This document shows positions 1 to 6,921 of a DNA stretch of 12,298 bases, in pieces. Position 1 is the stretch's first letter, and every line of letters begins with the position of its first letter. A model generated the notes under the pieces. The model saw only the letters and a list, made by a program, of their open reading frames with translations. It was not told the DNA's origin and ran no database searches. A program made the position numbers and the translations under genes. Source of the DNA: Planctomycetota bacterium. Lineage in GTDB: Bacteria > Planctomycetota > SKW154. The stretch covers positions 1-12,298 of the forward strand of contig JAOAAR010000022.1 of the NCBI GenBank assembly GCA_026418755.1, written 5' to 3'.

Positions 1-2
1 AG

Positions 3-773
3 ATTATTCGTAGCGATTATTATCTTTCTGGTCTTGCCTACTGCGGCAATTGCGGTGGGAAGATGTATGGAGAGACGCATACACGGCAAAAAGGAGGTAG
101 AATTTATAGTCGTCGCACATATATCTGCTCAACATATCATTCTTATGGTAAGTCCCAGTGTGAGCCGAATAGGCTCGATAGTACTACGATTGAAGGAATA
201 GTTCTTGAGGAAGTTAAGAAAGAACTTTTAACAGCAGAGACGAAAGAAGAACTACTTATTGAGATTAAAAAGCGGCTCAAGCCAGACCTTGACGAGAAAA
301 GAAATAACACATCAGAAATCAGGCGAAGGATATCTGAAATTGAAGCAAGGGTCAACCTGATATTGGAGAGTATCTCTCCTGAGAATCGTTTGTTTGTCAA
401 TTCAAAGTTAACCGCTCTGCGTCTTGAAAAGGAAGCACTTGAGAGACAATTGATAGAGGCGGAAGAGAAGAAGACTGACTTGGGCGGATTGGACACTGCA
501 GCACAGAAAGCATACGAGTTGCTTTTGAGTTTGAAGATTGCTTGCGCATCTCGGACTATGCCATTGTTGAAGGAGATTTTGCGTCAATGTGTAAGAAGAG
601 TAGTTGTTAATTTCAGAACAAGGCGCTACGGCAGAAGAATGGTTCACGAGCCGATAGGAGGAGTTCTTGAGATTTATACTTTGGATGGTGTTATTGCGAA
701 TTCTACCAGCCCGCTACATCGGGGCGGGGGGATTCGAACCCCCGACCTCCAGCCCCCCATGCTGGCGCGCTAA
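3..773 (+). CDS. Large serine recombinase, C-terminal part (5' end outside window)
   Basis: The frame is open from the left edge, so the catalytic resolvase domain with its active-site Ser lies outside the window. About 256 residues are visible. First comes a recombinase zinc beta-ribbon: CGNC about 14 residues in, then single cysteines in YICST and SQCEP. A long charged coiled coil follows (roughly residues 70-160), then a basic C-terminal segment (RRVVVNFRTRRYGRRM) ending near EIYTLDG. This order is typical of large serine integrases, in which ribbon and coiled coil control att-site synapsis and direction. The last 18 codons plus stop are antisense to the tRNA-Pro gene, so the tail is probably not native sequence. 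The enzyme likely belongs to an integrated element to the left. Family assignment is firm; whether it is active cannot be judged without the N-terminus. Confidence 0.88.
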   Translation: MIRSDYYLSGLAYCGNCGGKMYGETHTRQKGGRIYSRRTYICSTYHSYGKSQCEPNRLDSTTIEGIVLEEVKKELLTAETKEELLIEIKKRLKPDLDEKRNNTSEIRRRISEIEARVNLILESISPENRLFVNSKLTALRLEKEALERQLIEAEEKKTDLGGLDTAAQKAYELLLSLKIACASRTMPLLKEILRQCVRRVVVNFRTRRYGRRMVHEPIGGVLEIYTLDGVIANSTSPLHRGGGIRTPDLQPPMLAR

Positions 774-775
774 AC
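700..775. other. Putative element-chromosome junction at the tRNA-Pro 3' end
   Basis: The recombinase frame has no stop until TAA at 771-773, inside the minus-strand tRNA-Pro gene. The tRNA 3' end points left, toward the recombinase. No terminator is visible after the tRNA 3' end. In islands integrated at tRNA genes, the integrase gene is often next to the attachment site, which lies in the tRNA 3' half. The position and orientation fit, but the second att copy would be outside the window, so the core sequence cannot be defined here. Inference. Confidence 0.35.
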
Positions 776-794
776 CAGACTGCGCCACACCCCG
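719..794 (-). tRNA. tRNA-Pro (anticodon GGG)
   Basis: The complement folds into a complete 76-nt cloverleaf. The acceptor CGGGGUG pairs with CGCCCCG (one U-G pair), the D stem is GCGC/GCGC, the anticodon stem CCAGC/GCUGG closes the loop AUGGGGG with anticodon GGG, the variable loop is AGGUC, and the T stem GGGGG/CCCCC closes UUCGAAU. The C1-G72 pair and discriminator A73 are bacterial tRNA-Pro hallmarks. CCA is not encoded (UGU follows A73), so it must be added by tRNA nucleotidyltransferase. It lies 9 nt downstream of tRNA-Ile and is probably cotranscribed with it. Confidence 0.96.
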
Positions 795-803
795 AAAAAA
801 TTA

Positions 804-877
804 TGGGCCCAGGTGGATTCGAACCACCGACCTCACGCTTATCAGGCGTGCGCTCTTGCCAACTGAGCTATGAGCCC
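804..877 (-). tRNA. tRNA-Ile (anticodon GAU)
   Basis: The complement folds into a 74-nt cloverleaf. The acceptor GGGCUCA pairs with UGGGCCC, the D stem is GCUC/GAGC, the anticodon stem CACGC/GCGUG closes the loop CUGAUAA with anticodon GAU, the variable loop is AGGUC, and the T stem GGUGG/CCACC closes UUCGAAU. The discriminator is A73 and CCA is not encoded. It is first of a two-tRNA unit, about 8 nt downstream of the expected transcription start of the promoter at 892-919. Unlike many tRNA-Ile(GAU) genes it is not inside an rRNA operon here. Confidence 0.96.
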
Positions 878-891
878 AAAAACCGTTTTCT

Positions 892-919
892 ATTTTATTT
901 CAAACCTTCTGTTTGTCAA
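892..919 (-). promoter_or_regulatory. Sigma70-type promoter for the tRNA-Ile/tRNA-Pro pair
   Basis: On the minus strand, TTGACA (914-919, perfect -35) is separated by 16 bp from TAAAAT (892-897, one mismatch to TATAAT). The expected start is near 885, about 8 nt before the mature tRNA-Ile 5' end at 877. Its strength fits a stable-RNA promoter. Confidence 0.75.
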
Positions 920-951
920 GGAACTTTCCCAACAAAGCCAAATGCTATTCC

Positions 952-2301
952 TTACAGATGCCATTCGGCAGGAGGCATCGGAATTATACCTGCTTCCATC
1001 AGTTTCTGTGTCTCCTCTCGGGCGTGGCGAATCGTCTTCTCCGCCGTTTTAAAGAGTTCCTCGCGGCTCATCTTCACTCGAGCGACTCCTTGTTCAATCG
1101 CCTTCATTCCAACCGCTACCGCTTCACGCGGAAACACTTCCCATTCATCCATTGTTGGGATCAAGTACTCTTCATGGATTCCTTTGTCTTCCGCACACTT
1201 CGCAAGTTCGTAAGCAGCAGCGATGCACATCTCGTCAGTAATGGTCTTCGCCCTTACATCGAGTGCGCCGCGAAAGATTCCTGGAAATCCGAGTGAATTG
1301 TTTACCTGATTCGGGAAGTCACTTCTGCCCGTTGCCACTATTCGGGCGCCTGCTTCCTTTGCCTCCCAAGGCCAGATTTCAGGAATAGGATTGGCGCAGA
1401 CAAAAACGATGGGGTCTTTCGCCATAAGTTCTATCCATTCTTTCTTGATTGTATCGGGACCTGGTTTTGAAAGCGCAATCAGAACATCTGCCTTCTTCAT
1501 AGCATCAGGAATACCGCCTACGATGTTCGCTTTGTTTGTCGTCTGGCAGAAATGCCATTTCTCGGGATAATCTTTTTTCAGTTCAGTACGTCCCTTGTGA
1601 AGCGTCCCTTTTGTGTCACACATAACGACCAGTTCAGGATTGACTCCTGCTTTAATGAGAACCTGCAAGATACAGATATTTGCAGCACCTGCTCCTACCA
1701 TCGCTACTCTGATTTTGTCCATTCTCTTTCCGACGAGTTTGAGGGCATTTATGAGACCGGCAACAGTGACTGCCGCTGTGCCTTGCTGGTCGTCATGCCA
1801 AACAGGGATGTTCATCTCTTTCCGCAGAGTTTCAAGAATTTTAAAGCACTTAGGCTGAGCAATATCCTCCAGGTTGATTCCTCCGAACGACGGCTCAAGA
1901 TACTTGACCGTTTTGATGAACTCGTCGGCGTCTTTTGCTGAGACACATAGCGGTACAGCGTCCACACCACCAAGATACTTGAAGAGAAGCGCCTTCCCTT
2001 CCATCACAGGCATCGCCGCTTCAGGACCTATGTCACCTAATCCCAGCACGCGCGTTCCATCAGAGATGACTGCAATGTAGTTTGCCCTGTTTGTGTGCTC
2101 CCAAACCTTGTCAGGACTCTGCTGAATCTCGCGGCAGGGCTGGGCGACCCCAGGCGTATACCAGATGGCAAAATCGGAAAAATCACGAATGATGCATTTC
2201 GGCACGACTTCAAACTTCCCTTTGAAAAACGGGTGCAGTTTAACCGCCAGTTCCGCAGGCTTCTTCGCCTTTGCAAGATATTCGTCTTTTTTGTCAGGCA
2301 T
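952..2301 (-). CDS. Malic enzyme, NAD(P)-dependent oxaloacetate-decarboxylating malate dehydrogenase
   Basis: Converts malate to pyruvate and CO2 with reduction of NAD(P)+ in the cytoplasm, using a divalent metal. The 449-residue product has the family motifs in order: YTPGVAQ (48-54), SDGTRVLGLGDIGPEA (80-95), the EGKA lysine (K103), GGINLEDI (140-147), WHDDQQGTA (168-176, metal-binding Asp pair), a Rossmann VGAGAAN (202-208), NPIPEI (304-309) and NQVNNSLGFPG (331-341). ATG at 2301 was chosen because GGAGGAG (2307-2313) sits 5 nt upstream. The alternative ATG at 2322 precedes that SD and has none of its own. It is the short bacterial type without a phosphotransacetylase domain. NAD versus NADP preference cannot be read reliably. 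It is divergent from the 2535 gene, with the tRNA unit downstream. A 24-bp dyad at 2329-2352 may be regulatory. Confidence 0.95.
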   Translation of the reverse strand: MPDKKDEYLAKAKKPAELAVKLHPFFKGKFEVVPKCIIRDFSDFAIWYTPGVAQPCREIQQSPDKVWEHTNRANYIAVISDGTRVLGLGDIGPEAAMPVMEGKALLFKYLGGVDAVPLCVSAKDADEFIKTVKYLEPSFGGINLEDIAQPKCFKILETLRKEMNIPVWHDDQQGTAAVTVAGLINALKLVGKRMDKIRVAMVGAGAANICILQVLIKAGVNPELVVMCDTKGTLHKGRTELKKDYPEKWHFCQTTNKANIVGGIPDAMKKADVLIALSKPGPDTIKKEWIELMAKDPIVFVCANPIPEIWPWEAKEAGARIVATGRSDFPNQVNNSLGFPGIFRGALDVRAKTITDEMCIAAAYELAKCAEDKGIHEEYLIPTMDEWEVFPREAVAVGMKAIEQGVARVKMSREELFKTAEKTIRHAREETQKLMEAGIIPMPPAEWHL

Positions 2302-2328
2302 AAAATCTCCTCCTAACACCACGAATCT

Positions 2329-2352
2329 AATTCTCCCTTTTCAAGGGGAATT
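2329..2352. promoter_or_regulatory. Imperfect palindrome upstream of malic enzyme, possible operator
   Basis: The arms AATTC(t)CCCTT and AAGGGGAATT are complementary except for one bulged base, with a 3-nt centre. It lies 28-51 nt upstream of the malic enzyme start, where an operator or promoter overlap would be expected. A TTGATA at 2352-2357 could be a -35 element, but I see no good -10 at the right distance. It could also be a small hairpin in a leader. Confidence 0.3.
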
Positions 2353-2479
2353 ATCAACAAAACCCCTTATTTTTCAGTAGCCATTTTCTATTTTTACCTG
2401 ACAAGCGGGCAGCAACAAAAACCTATCAGGCGGCTTGGAAAGAGAGACTTAACGGACTGTTCGGAGAGCATCAGAAATG

Positions 2480-2508
2480 TTGCGGGAAAACACGCTCAGA
2501 TTTATAAT
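2480..2508 (+). promoter_or_regulatory. Sigma70-type promoter for the 2535 gene and the sigma54 activator
   Basis: TTGCGG (2480-2485), a 17-bp spacer and a perfect TATAAT (2503-2508). The expected start near 2515 leaves a leader of about 20 nt that contains the purine-rich SD GAGGGAG (2521-2527) before the ATG at 2535. Confidence 0.7.
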
Positions 2509-2534
2509 GGATAAGGGAGAGAGGGAGATAAGGG

Positions 2535-2951
2535 ATGGCGAAGAAAGGAAAGATTCCGTGGGCTCTCGAGAAGAGGACTCTCCTGTATGATAGGAGTGAC
2601 ACAGAACATCAGTACTGGGGAGACCTTTTGTTTGATGAAGGAAGATATGTAGATGCTCTTGAGTTCTATTTGATGGGTAGCGTCGTATCAGGAATCGAGA
2701 AAATCAAGCGTTTGGCGATAGAAGAAGGCGATTATTATCTTCTGGCAAAGATAGCGGAAAAGTTTCCAGATAAGGTGGAAATAGAGGACTGGCGTGCTAC
2801 CGCTTATGCGGCGATGAGGAAGGGGAAGTTTGCAAATGCTGTATGGGCATACGGAAGATGCGGTGAGAAGTCGCTCAAAAGGATGGCGGCGGAAAAGGCT
2901 GGCATAGAGATTGAGGAAGAGGAGACAGAAGAAGAGAAAAAGGAGGTGTAA
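2535..2951 (+). CDS. Small helical-repeat (TPR-like) protein of unknown function
   Basis: I do not recognise a named family. The 138-residue product is mostly helical, with paired-helix patterns resembling degenerate TPR/SEL1 units: WGDLLFDEGRYVDALEFYL (29-47) and AYAAMRKGKFANAVWAYGR (about 90-108). A very acidic and lysine-rich tail follows (EEEETEEEKKEV). There is no signal peptide or membrane segment, so it is cytoplasmic. It is first in an operon under a good promoter, and its stop is 3 nt before the TTG start of the FHA-sigma54 activator, whose SD lies inside the last codons of this gene. Tight coupling suggests a partner or modulator of that activator, but this is inference. Confidence 0.8.
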   Translation: MAKKGKIPWALEKRTLLYDRSDTEHQYWGDLLFDEGRYVDALEFYLMGSVVSGIEKIKRLAIEEGDYYLLAKIAEKFPDKVEIEDWRATAYAAMRKGKFANAVWAYGRCGEKSLKRMAAEKAGIEIEEEETEEEKKEV

Positions 2952-2954
2952 GTT

Positions 2955-4994
2955 TTGGAAAAACCTCGTCTGGAGAGCGATGGCAAAGTGGTGGAGTTAG
3001 AAGGCGTCGTGAGAATCGGACGCGGGCAGGACAACGATATCGTGGTCAGCGAGGTGCGCGTCTCAAGATACCATTGTCGGCTCGAGAAGACGGAGAACGG
3101 CTGGGAAATAGTTGACCTTGGAAGTCGAAACGGAACATTTGTGAATGGACGGAGCATAATGCGGAAAGTGCTCCTTGACGGAGATGAAATCAGAGTAGGA
3201 AACCAGAGGTTCGTGTTTCGCAGCGGAACAGATGCGGGAGTGGATACGCGCTACGGTAATTCTCCTCTTGATGAGATTTTCAAAGTTGACGAGGAGCGAA
3301 AGAGTGAGAAGAAGCGAGGTAAGAGGGACAGTGAGCAGGAACGCGCTGTGCTGGAGAAACTGCTGTTCATAAACAGGGCATTAGGCGCTGAACTGAACCT
3401 GAAAAAACTTCTCTCCGTGATTATGGAGAAAGTCTTGGAGGTGGTGCGTGGCGAGCGGGCATTTCTGATTCTTTCCGACAGTGGTAAACTGACCACTTTT
3501 GTCTCGCTCAACCTAGACGGGGAACCTGTAAAAAAGGCTGATTTGAAGGTGAGCCACTCCATAGCGAAAACAGTTCTTAACAGCGGAAAACCTATCTTGA
3601 GCGTTGACGCACAGGATGATGAACGCTTCAAAGAGTTTTTGAGTGTTCACGGTTTGAGGCTTCGCTCTGTTCTTTGTGTCCCGCTTCTGGTAGGGCAAGA
3701 GACTATTGGCGTTCTTTATGTTGACAATCGCCTGGAACGGGGAGTGTTCGATTCAAGCGATTTGAGAATTCTCGAATTGTTCGCCGACCAGGCATCCATT
3801 GCGGTGAGAAATGCCCGACTGTTTGAGGAAAACTTACGAAAGAAGGAGGAATTGGAAGCGGCGATGCGGCGTGTTGAGGAATTGAACGAGAACTTAAAGA
3901 AGTTGGTCGAGCAGAAAGAGCATGACTTGTTAGAGGCACAGAAACTGTTATCGGAACAGCAAGTCGCACTCAAATACGAGTATCCCACTATTGTGACACG
4001 AAGCCCCACAATGTTAGGTGTCTTACACTTGATAGACCGTGTTACCGAGGCAGATGTACCTATCCTCTTGCAAGGAGAAAGTGGCACAGGAAAGGAGTTG
4101 CTCGCCCGGGCGATTCACGAGCACAGTAAAAGGAGCCGTCACAGATTCGTCGCTGTGAACTGTTCTGCCATTCCTGCTGAGTTGCTTGAAAGCGAACTCT
4201 TCGGTTATGCTCGAGGAGCGTTTACAGGAGCAGAGCGTGACAAAAGCGGGCTTCTTGAGTTGGCGGATGGAGGTACTCTGTTCCTGGATGAGATCGGTGA
4301 TATGTCAGCCAATATGCAGGCAAAACTACTCCGCGTCATCGAGGAAAAAAGACTCAGAAGATTAGGCGCAAACGAGGAGATCAAGGTTGATTTCCGTATT
4401 ATCTCCGCAACAAACAAGGACCTCATCAGAATGGTCGCCGAGGGGAAATTCAGAGACGACCTGCTATTCCGTATAAATGTGGTCACATTGACCATCCCTC
4501 CTTTGAGAGAGCGAAAAGAAGACATCCCCCTTTTGGTGGACCACTTTTTAAGCGACATCGCTCGTAGGAACAAGACAACAAAGCCTCATATCACCCCTGA
4601 TGCGATGGATGTCCTAATTCGTCACACCTGGGACGGAAATGTGCGCGAGTTGCGCAACGAGATGGAGCGGGCAGCAGCGCTCTCATCGGGAACCATCGGG
4701 GTAGAGCATCTCTCCCCTACCCTGTTGGAGAAAGCACTCAGAGTGACTGAAGACCCTCAAGGAACCACAAAATTGAGCGCCAAACTTCTCGCCCAACAAA
4801 ATCTTCCTCTTTCAAAAATACGAGAAAAAGTTCTGGAAATGGCTGAAAAAACAGCAATCGAAACGGTTTTGGCGTCCTGTGGTTACAACAAATCAAAAAC
4901 GGCGAAGATATTGGGCATCTCAAGACCGACACTTGATGCAAAAATCAAGTTATACGGCATAACGCTGGAAAAGAATCGAGAAGAAGCCTCTTAA
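2955..4994 (+). CDS. Sigma54-dependent transcriptional activator with FHA and GAF sensor domains
   Basis: A 679-residue enhancer-binding protein that would remodel sigma54-RNA polymerase by ATP hydrolysis. Domains in order: FHA (about 18-90; G22-R23, S37-R38-x-H40 and N59-G60 form the phosphothreonine-binding signature), GAF (about 135-290), coiled coil (292-340), AAA+ (about 347-580) and a Fis-type HTH (630-668). In the AAA+ domain I see Walker A GESGTGK (374-380), the sigma54-contacting GAFTGA loop (421-426), Walker B LFLDE (442-446) and a conserved arginine region near R500-R506. There is no response-regulator receiver domain, so input should come through FHA (phosphoprotein binding) and GAF (ligand). 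The start is TTG at 2955, with SD AGGAGGT (2941-2947) 7 nt upstream. No -24/-12 promoter was found in the window, so its targets are unknown. Confidence 0.95.
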   Translation: MEKPRLESDGKVVELEGVVRIGRGQDNDIVVSEVRVSRYHCRLEKTENGWEIVDLGSRNGTFVNGRSIMRKVLLDGDEIRVGNQRFVFRSGTDAGVDTRYGNSPLDEIFKVDEERKSEKKRGKRDSEQERAVLEKLLFINRALGAELNLKKLLSVIMEKVLEVVRGERAFLILSDSGKLTTFVSLNLDGEPVKKADLKVSHSIAKTVLNSGKPILSVDAQDDERFKEFLSVHGLRLRSVLCVPLLVGQETIGVLYVDNRLERGVFDSSDLRILELFADQASIAVRNARLFEENLRKKEELEAAMRRVEELNENLKKLVEQKEHDLLEAQKLLSEQQVALKYEYPTIVTRSPTMLGVLHLIDRVTEADVPILLQGESGTGKELLARAIHEHSKRSRHRFVAVNCSAIPAELLESELFGYARGAFTGAERDKSGLLELADGGTLFLDEIGDMSANMQAKLLRVIEEKRLRRLGANEEIKVDFRIISATNKDLIRMVAEGKFRDDLLFRINVVTLTIPPLRERKEDIPLLVDHFLSDIARRNKTTKPHITPDAMDVLIRHTWDGNVRELRNEMERAAALSSGTIGVEHLSPTLLEKALRVTEDPQGTTKLSAKLLAQQNLPLSKIREKVLEMAEKTAIETVLASCGYNKSKTAKILGISRPTLDAKIKLYGITLEKNREEAS

Positions 4995-5027
4995 AATAGT
5001 GAGGGATAGATTAAAGTGGAATAAGAT

Positions 5028-5056
5028 TTGATTGAAATAAGGTGAAATGTTACAAT
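5028..5056 (+). promoter_or_regulatory. Sigma70-type promoter of the gcvT-lipoate-purH operon
   Basis: TTGATT (5028-5033), a 17-bp spacer and TACAAT (5051-5056). The expected start near 5063 is 5 nt before the SD AGAAGGAG (5068-5075). This placement excludes the upstream in-frame GTG at 5042 and favours TTG at 5081 as the gcvT start. Confidence 0.65.
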
Positions 5057-5080
5057 TTCTTAAAAACAGAAGGAGATGCG

Positions 5081-6169
5081 TTGAAAAGGTTGCTTCTACA
5101 CAACTTGCACGAAAGGTTGGGTGCGCGATTCGAGGAATACGGCGATTGGCAACTCCCCTTGTTCTACGAGTCGATAATCACAGAGCATACCTATGTCCGC
5201 GTCTCATCGGCACTCTTTGACCTCTCCTATTTAGGGAGAATCGAGATAAGCGGCAAGGACGCTGAACCCTTTCTTGAGAGGCATGTGACTCGCCATCTTG
5301 CCAAAAGACCTGTCGGGCGCGGCTTTTACGCTCTTATGCTTACAGAAAAAGGCACCATCTTTGCAGACTGTGTTGTCTATAAACTTCGGGAAAGGTTTAT
5401 TGTGAGTGTTAATCCGCTCGTCAAAGAGAAGGTCCTCGAAAGGCTCAAACAGGATGCACCAGAAGGTGTGCTCTTACACGACATAAGCGAAAAGATTCTC
5501 TGCTTTGCACTTCAAGGACGACGAGCCCAATTCCACCTGCAAAGACTGACAGATATGGAACTGTCACGCCTTAAAAGCGGCTTCGCCTGCGAAGCCTTCG
5601 CTACTGGCGGCGCAGAAGTGGTTATCGGACGCGTTGGCTATACAGGAGAAGACGGTTTTGAAATACTACTTGACTGTTCCTATGGAGAGCGGTTTTTTGA
5701 GACGATTCTGGAACTCGGAACAAGTGAATACTTGATACCCGCAGGAGTTGGAGCAAGAAACAGCCTAAGAATCGAGGCAGGTTTCCTCCTTTACGGCTCA
5801 GAAATTGACGAAGAAACTACTCCGTTTGAGGCTGATTTAGCCCAATTCGTGTCAGCCGACAAACAGTTCATCGGCAGAGAAGTTTTCCTCTCCGAAAGAG
5901 AAAAAGCCCTAAAGAAAAAGATTGTCTCCATCAGTGTTGAGCAGCCAAGAATCCCGCGCGAAGGCTCTCCCATCTTTGCCGATGGTAAGAGAGTCGGCAC
6001 CGTCACTCGCGGTACATATTCACCTGTCCTTTCTCGCTCCATTGCATTAGGTTATATAGAACCTCGATTTGCTCAGATAGGTAGAGAACTGGAAATTGAA
6101 ATACGCGGTAGAAGAGTGAAAGCCAAAGTAGCAAGAAAACCTTTTTACTTGAAGAAGCATACACAATGA
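5081..6169 (+). CDS. gcvT: Aminomethyltransferase, glycine cleavage T protein family
   Basis: T protein takes the aminomethyl group from lipoylated H protein and, with THF, releases ammonia and 5,10-methylene-THF. The 362-residue product has the usual GcvT length and layout. Visible are LFDLSYLG (45-52; the common form is FDVSHMG), GTIFADCVVY (91-100, in which D96 aligns with the catalytic Asp of characterised GcvT), GYTGEDGFE (186-194), GARNSLRIEAG (224-234; the usual GARD Asp is Asn227), and the C-terminal barrel with GTYSPVLSRSIALGY. The TTG start is supported by SD AGAAGGAG 5 nt upstream and by the promoter at 5028-5056. The GTG at 5042 is rejected. The stop overlaps the next start (ATGA). 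gcvH and gcvP are not adjacent. A YgfZ-like or other THF-dependent role is a minor alternative because of the motif changes. Confidence 0.85.
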   Translation: MKRLLLHNLHERLGARFEEYGDWQLPLFYESIITEHTYVRVSSALFDLSYLGRIEISGKDAEPFLERHVTRHLAKRPVGRGFYALMLTEKGTIFADCVVYKLRERFIVSVNPLVKEKVLERLKQDAPEGVLLHDISEKILCFALQGRRAQFHLQRLTDMELSRLKSGFACEAFATGGAEVVIGRVGYTGEDGFEILLDCSYGERFFETILELGTSEYLIPAGVGARNSLRIEAGFLLYGSEIDEETTPFEADLAQFVSADKQFIGREVFLSEREKALKKKIVSISVEQPRIPREGSPIFADGKRVGTVTRGTYSPVLSRSIALGYIEPRFAQIGRELEIEIRGRRVKAKVARKPFYLKKHTQ

Positions 6170-6903
6170 TGGTAGAAAGATGGCGTTTCATCGAGACTCC
6201 TCCCTTAGACGGCGCATTCAATATGGCGTTAGACGAATCCCTTATGTCCCTTGTGGTCCTTCCTGTTCTTAGATGTTACAGATGGTTTCCCCCCGCCCTC
6301 TCACTCGGATATTTTCAAGAGACTGTCAGCGTTGATATGGAGAGTTACAGAGCGCAAGGCTACACCATTGTGCGTAGACCGACTGGCGGCGGTGCTATTT
6401 GCCATAAGGACGAATTGACATTTGCCGTTGTGACTCCTGTATCCCATCAGATTGCACGCTCCACAGTCACAGCATACCAGACAATACACGGAATAATTAT
6501 TGCCGCTTTGGAAAAAGTGGGAGTCAAAGCCTTTGTGCGGGGAGATAGCGCAGAGGACCCACCTGAACGGTTCTTATGTTTTGAGCGCACAATCTCCTGC
6601 GATATAGTATGCGAAGGGCGGAAATTGGTCGGCAGTGCACAGCGCCGAACAAAAAGAGGCTTCCTCCAACACGGTTCTATCCCATTAGAAATGAACCCTC
6701 TTGTTCCTGCATCAGGCTTCGTCAACCTTACAGCACCCCGCAAAGTGACCTATGAAGATTTGAAAGAAGCGATTTTTCTTGCCTTCACCGAAAAGATGGG
6801 GATAATTTTTGAGGCTTCGCAACCGACTGATGACGAGTTGGCGCTTGCAAAAAAACTGATTGCTGAAAAATACGCTAATACTGAATGGACTTACAGAAGA
6901 TAA
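6166..6903 (+). CDS. Lipoyl/octanoyl attachment enzyme (LipM/LplA family)
   Basis: A 245-residue biotin/lipoate A/B ligase-fold protein that loads octanoate or lipoate onto E2/H-protein lysines. Motifs: an N-terminal MALDESLM (20-27), RRPTGGGAICH (70-80, substrate-binding loop), the conserved lysine in GRKLVGSAQRR (K153) and LQHGSI (167-172). Cys138 in FLCFERT falls where LipM-type octanoyltransferases carry their catalytic Cys, which argues for octanoyl transfer rather than ATP-dependent lipoate ligation. The protein also lacks the separate LplA C-terminal domain. Sequence alone does not settle LipM versus LplA or LipL. The start overlaps the gcvT stop by 4 nt (ATGA), so translation is probably coupled. 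A second ATG lies immediately after the first (6169). Confidence 0.88.
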   Translation: MMVERWRFIETPPLDGAFNMALDESLMSLVVLPVLRCYRWFPPALSLGYFQETVSVDMESYRAQGYTIVRRPTGGGAICHKDELTFAVVTPVSHQIARSTVTAYQTIHGIIIAALEKVGVKAFVRGDSAEDPPERFLCFERTISCDIVCEGRKLVGSAQRRTKRGFLQHGSIPLEMNPLVPASGFVNLTAPRKVTYEDLKEAIFLAFTEKMGIIFEASQPTDDELALAKKLIAEKYANTEWTYRR

Positions 6904-6921
6904 TCTTTCTGGAGAAGTGAT

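Noticed and set aside
667..873. 68-aa ORF over both tRNA genes
   Set aside because: It is the antisense translation of tRNA genes; the GGFEPPTS-type strings are a well-known tRNA artefact.
803..1213. 136-aa ORF beginning in tRNA-Ile and running into the malic enzyme
   Set aside because: Starts with tRNA antisense and continues as a shadow of the malic enzyme gene, which has full family motifs on the other strand.
2302..2322. Upstream ATG extending the malic enzyme by 7 residues
   Set aside because: The strong SD GGAGGAG lies inside this stretch and serves the ATG at 2301.
5042..5080. GTG start giving 13 extra residues on GcvT
   Set aside because: It lies inside the predicted promoter and has no SD. 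TTG at 5081 has SD AGAAGGAG and matches the usual family N-terminus.
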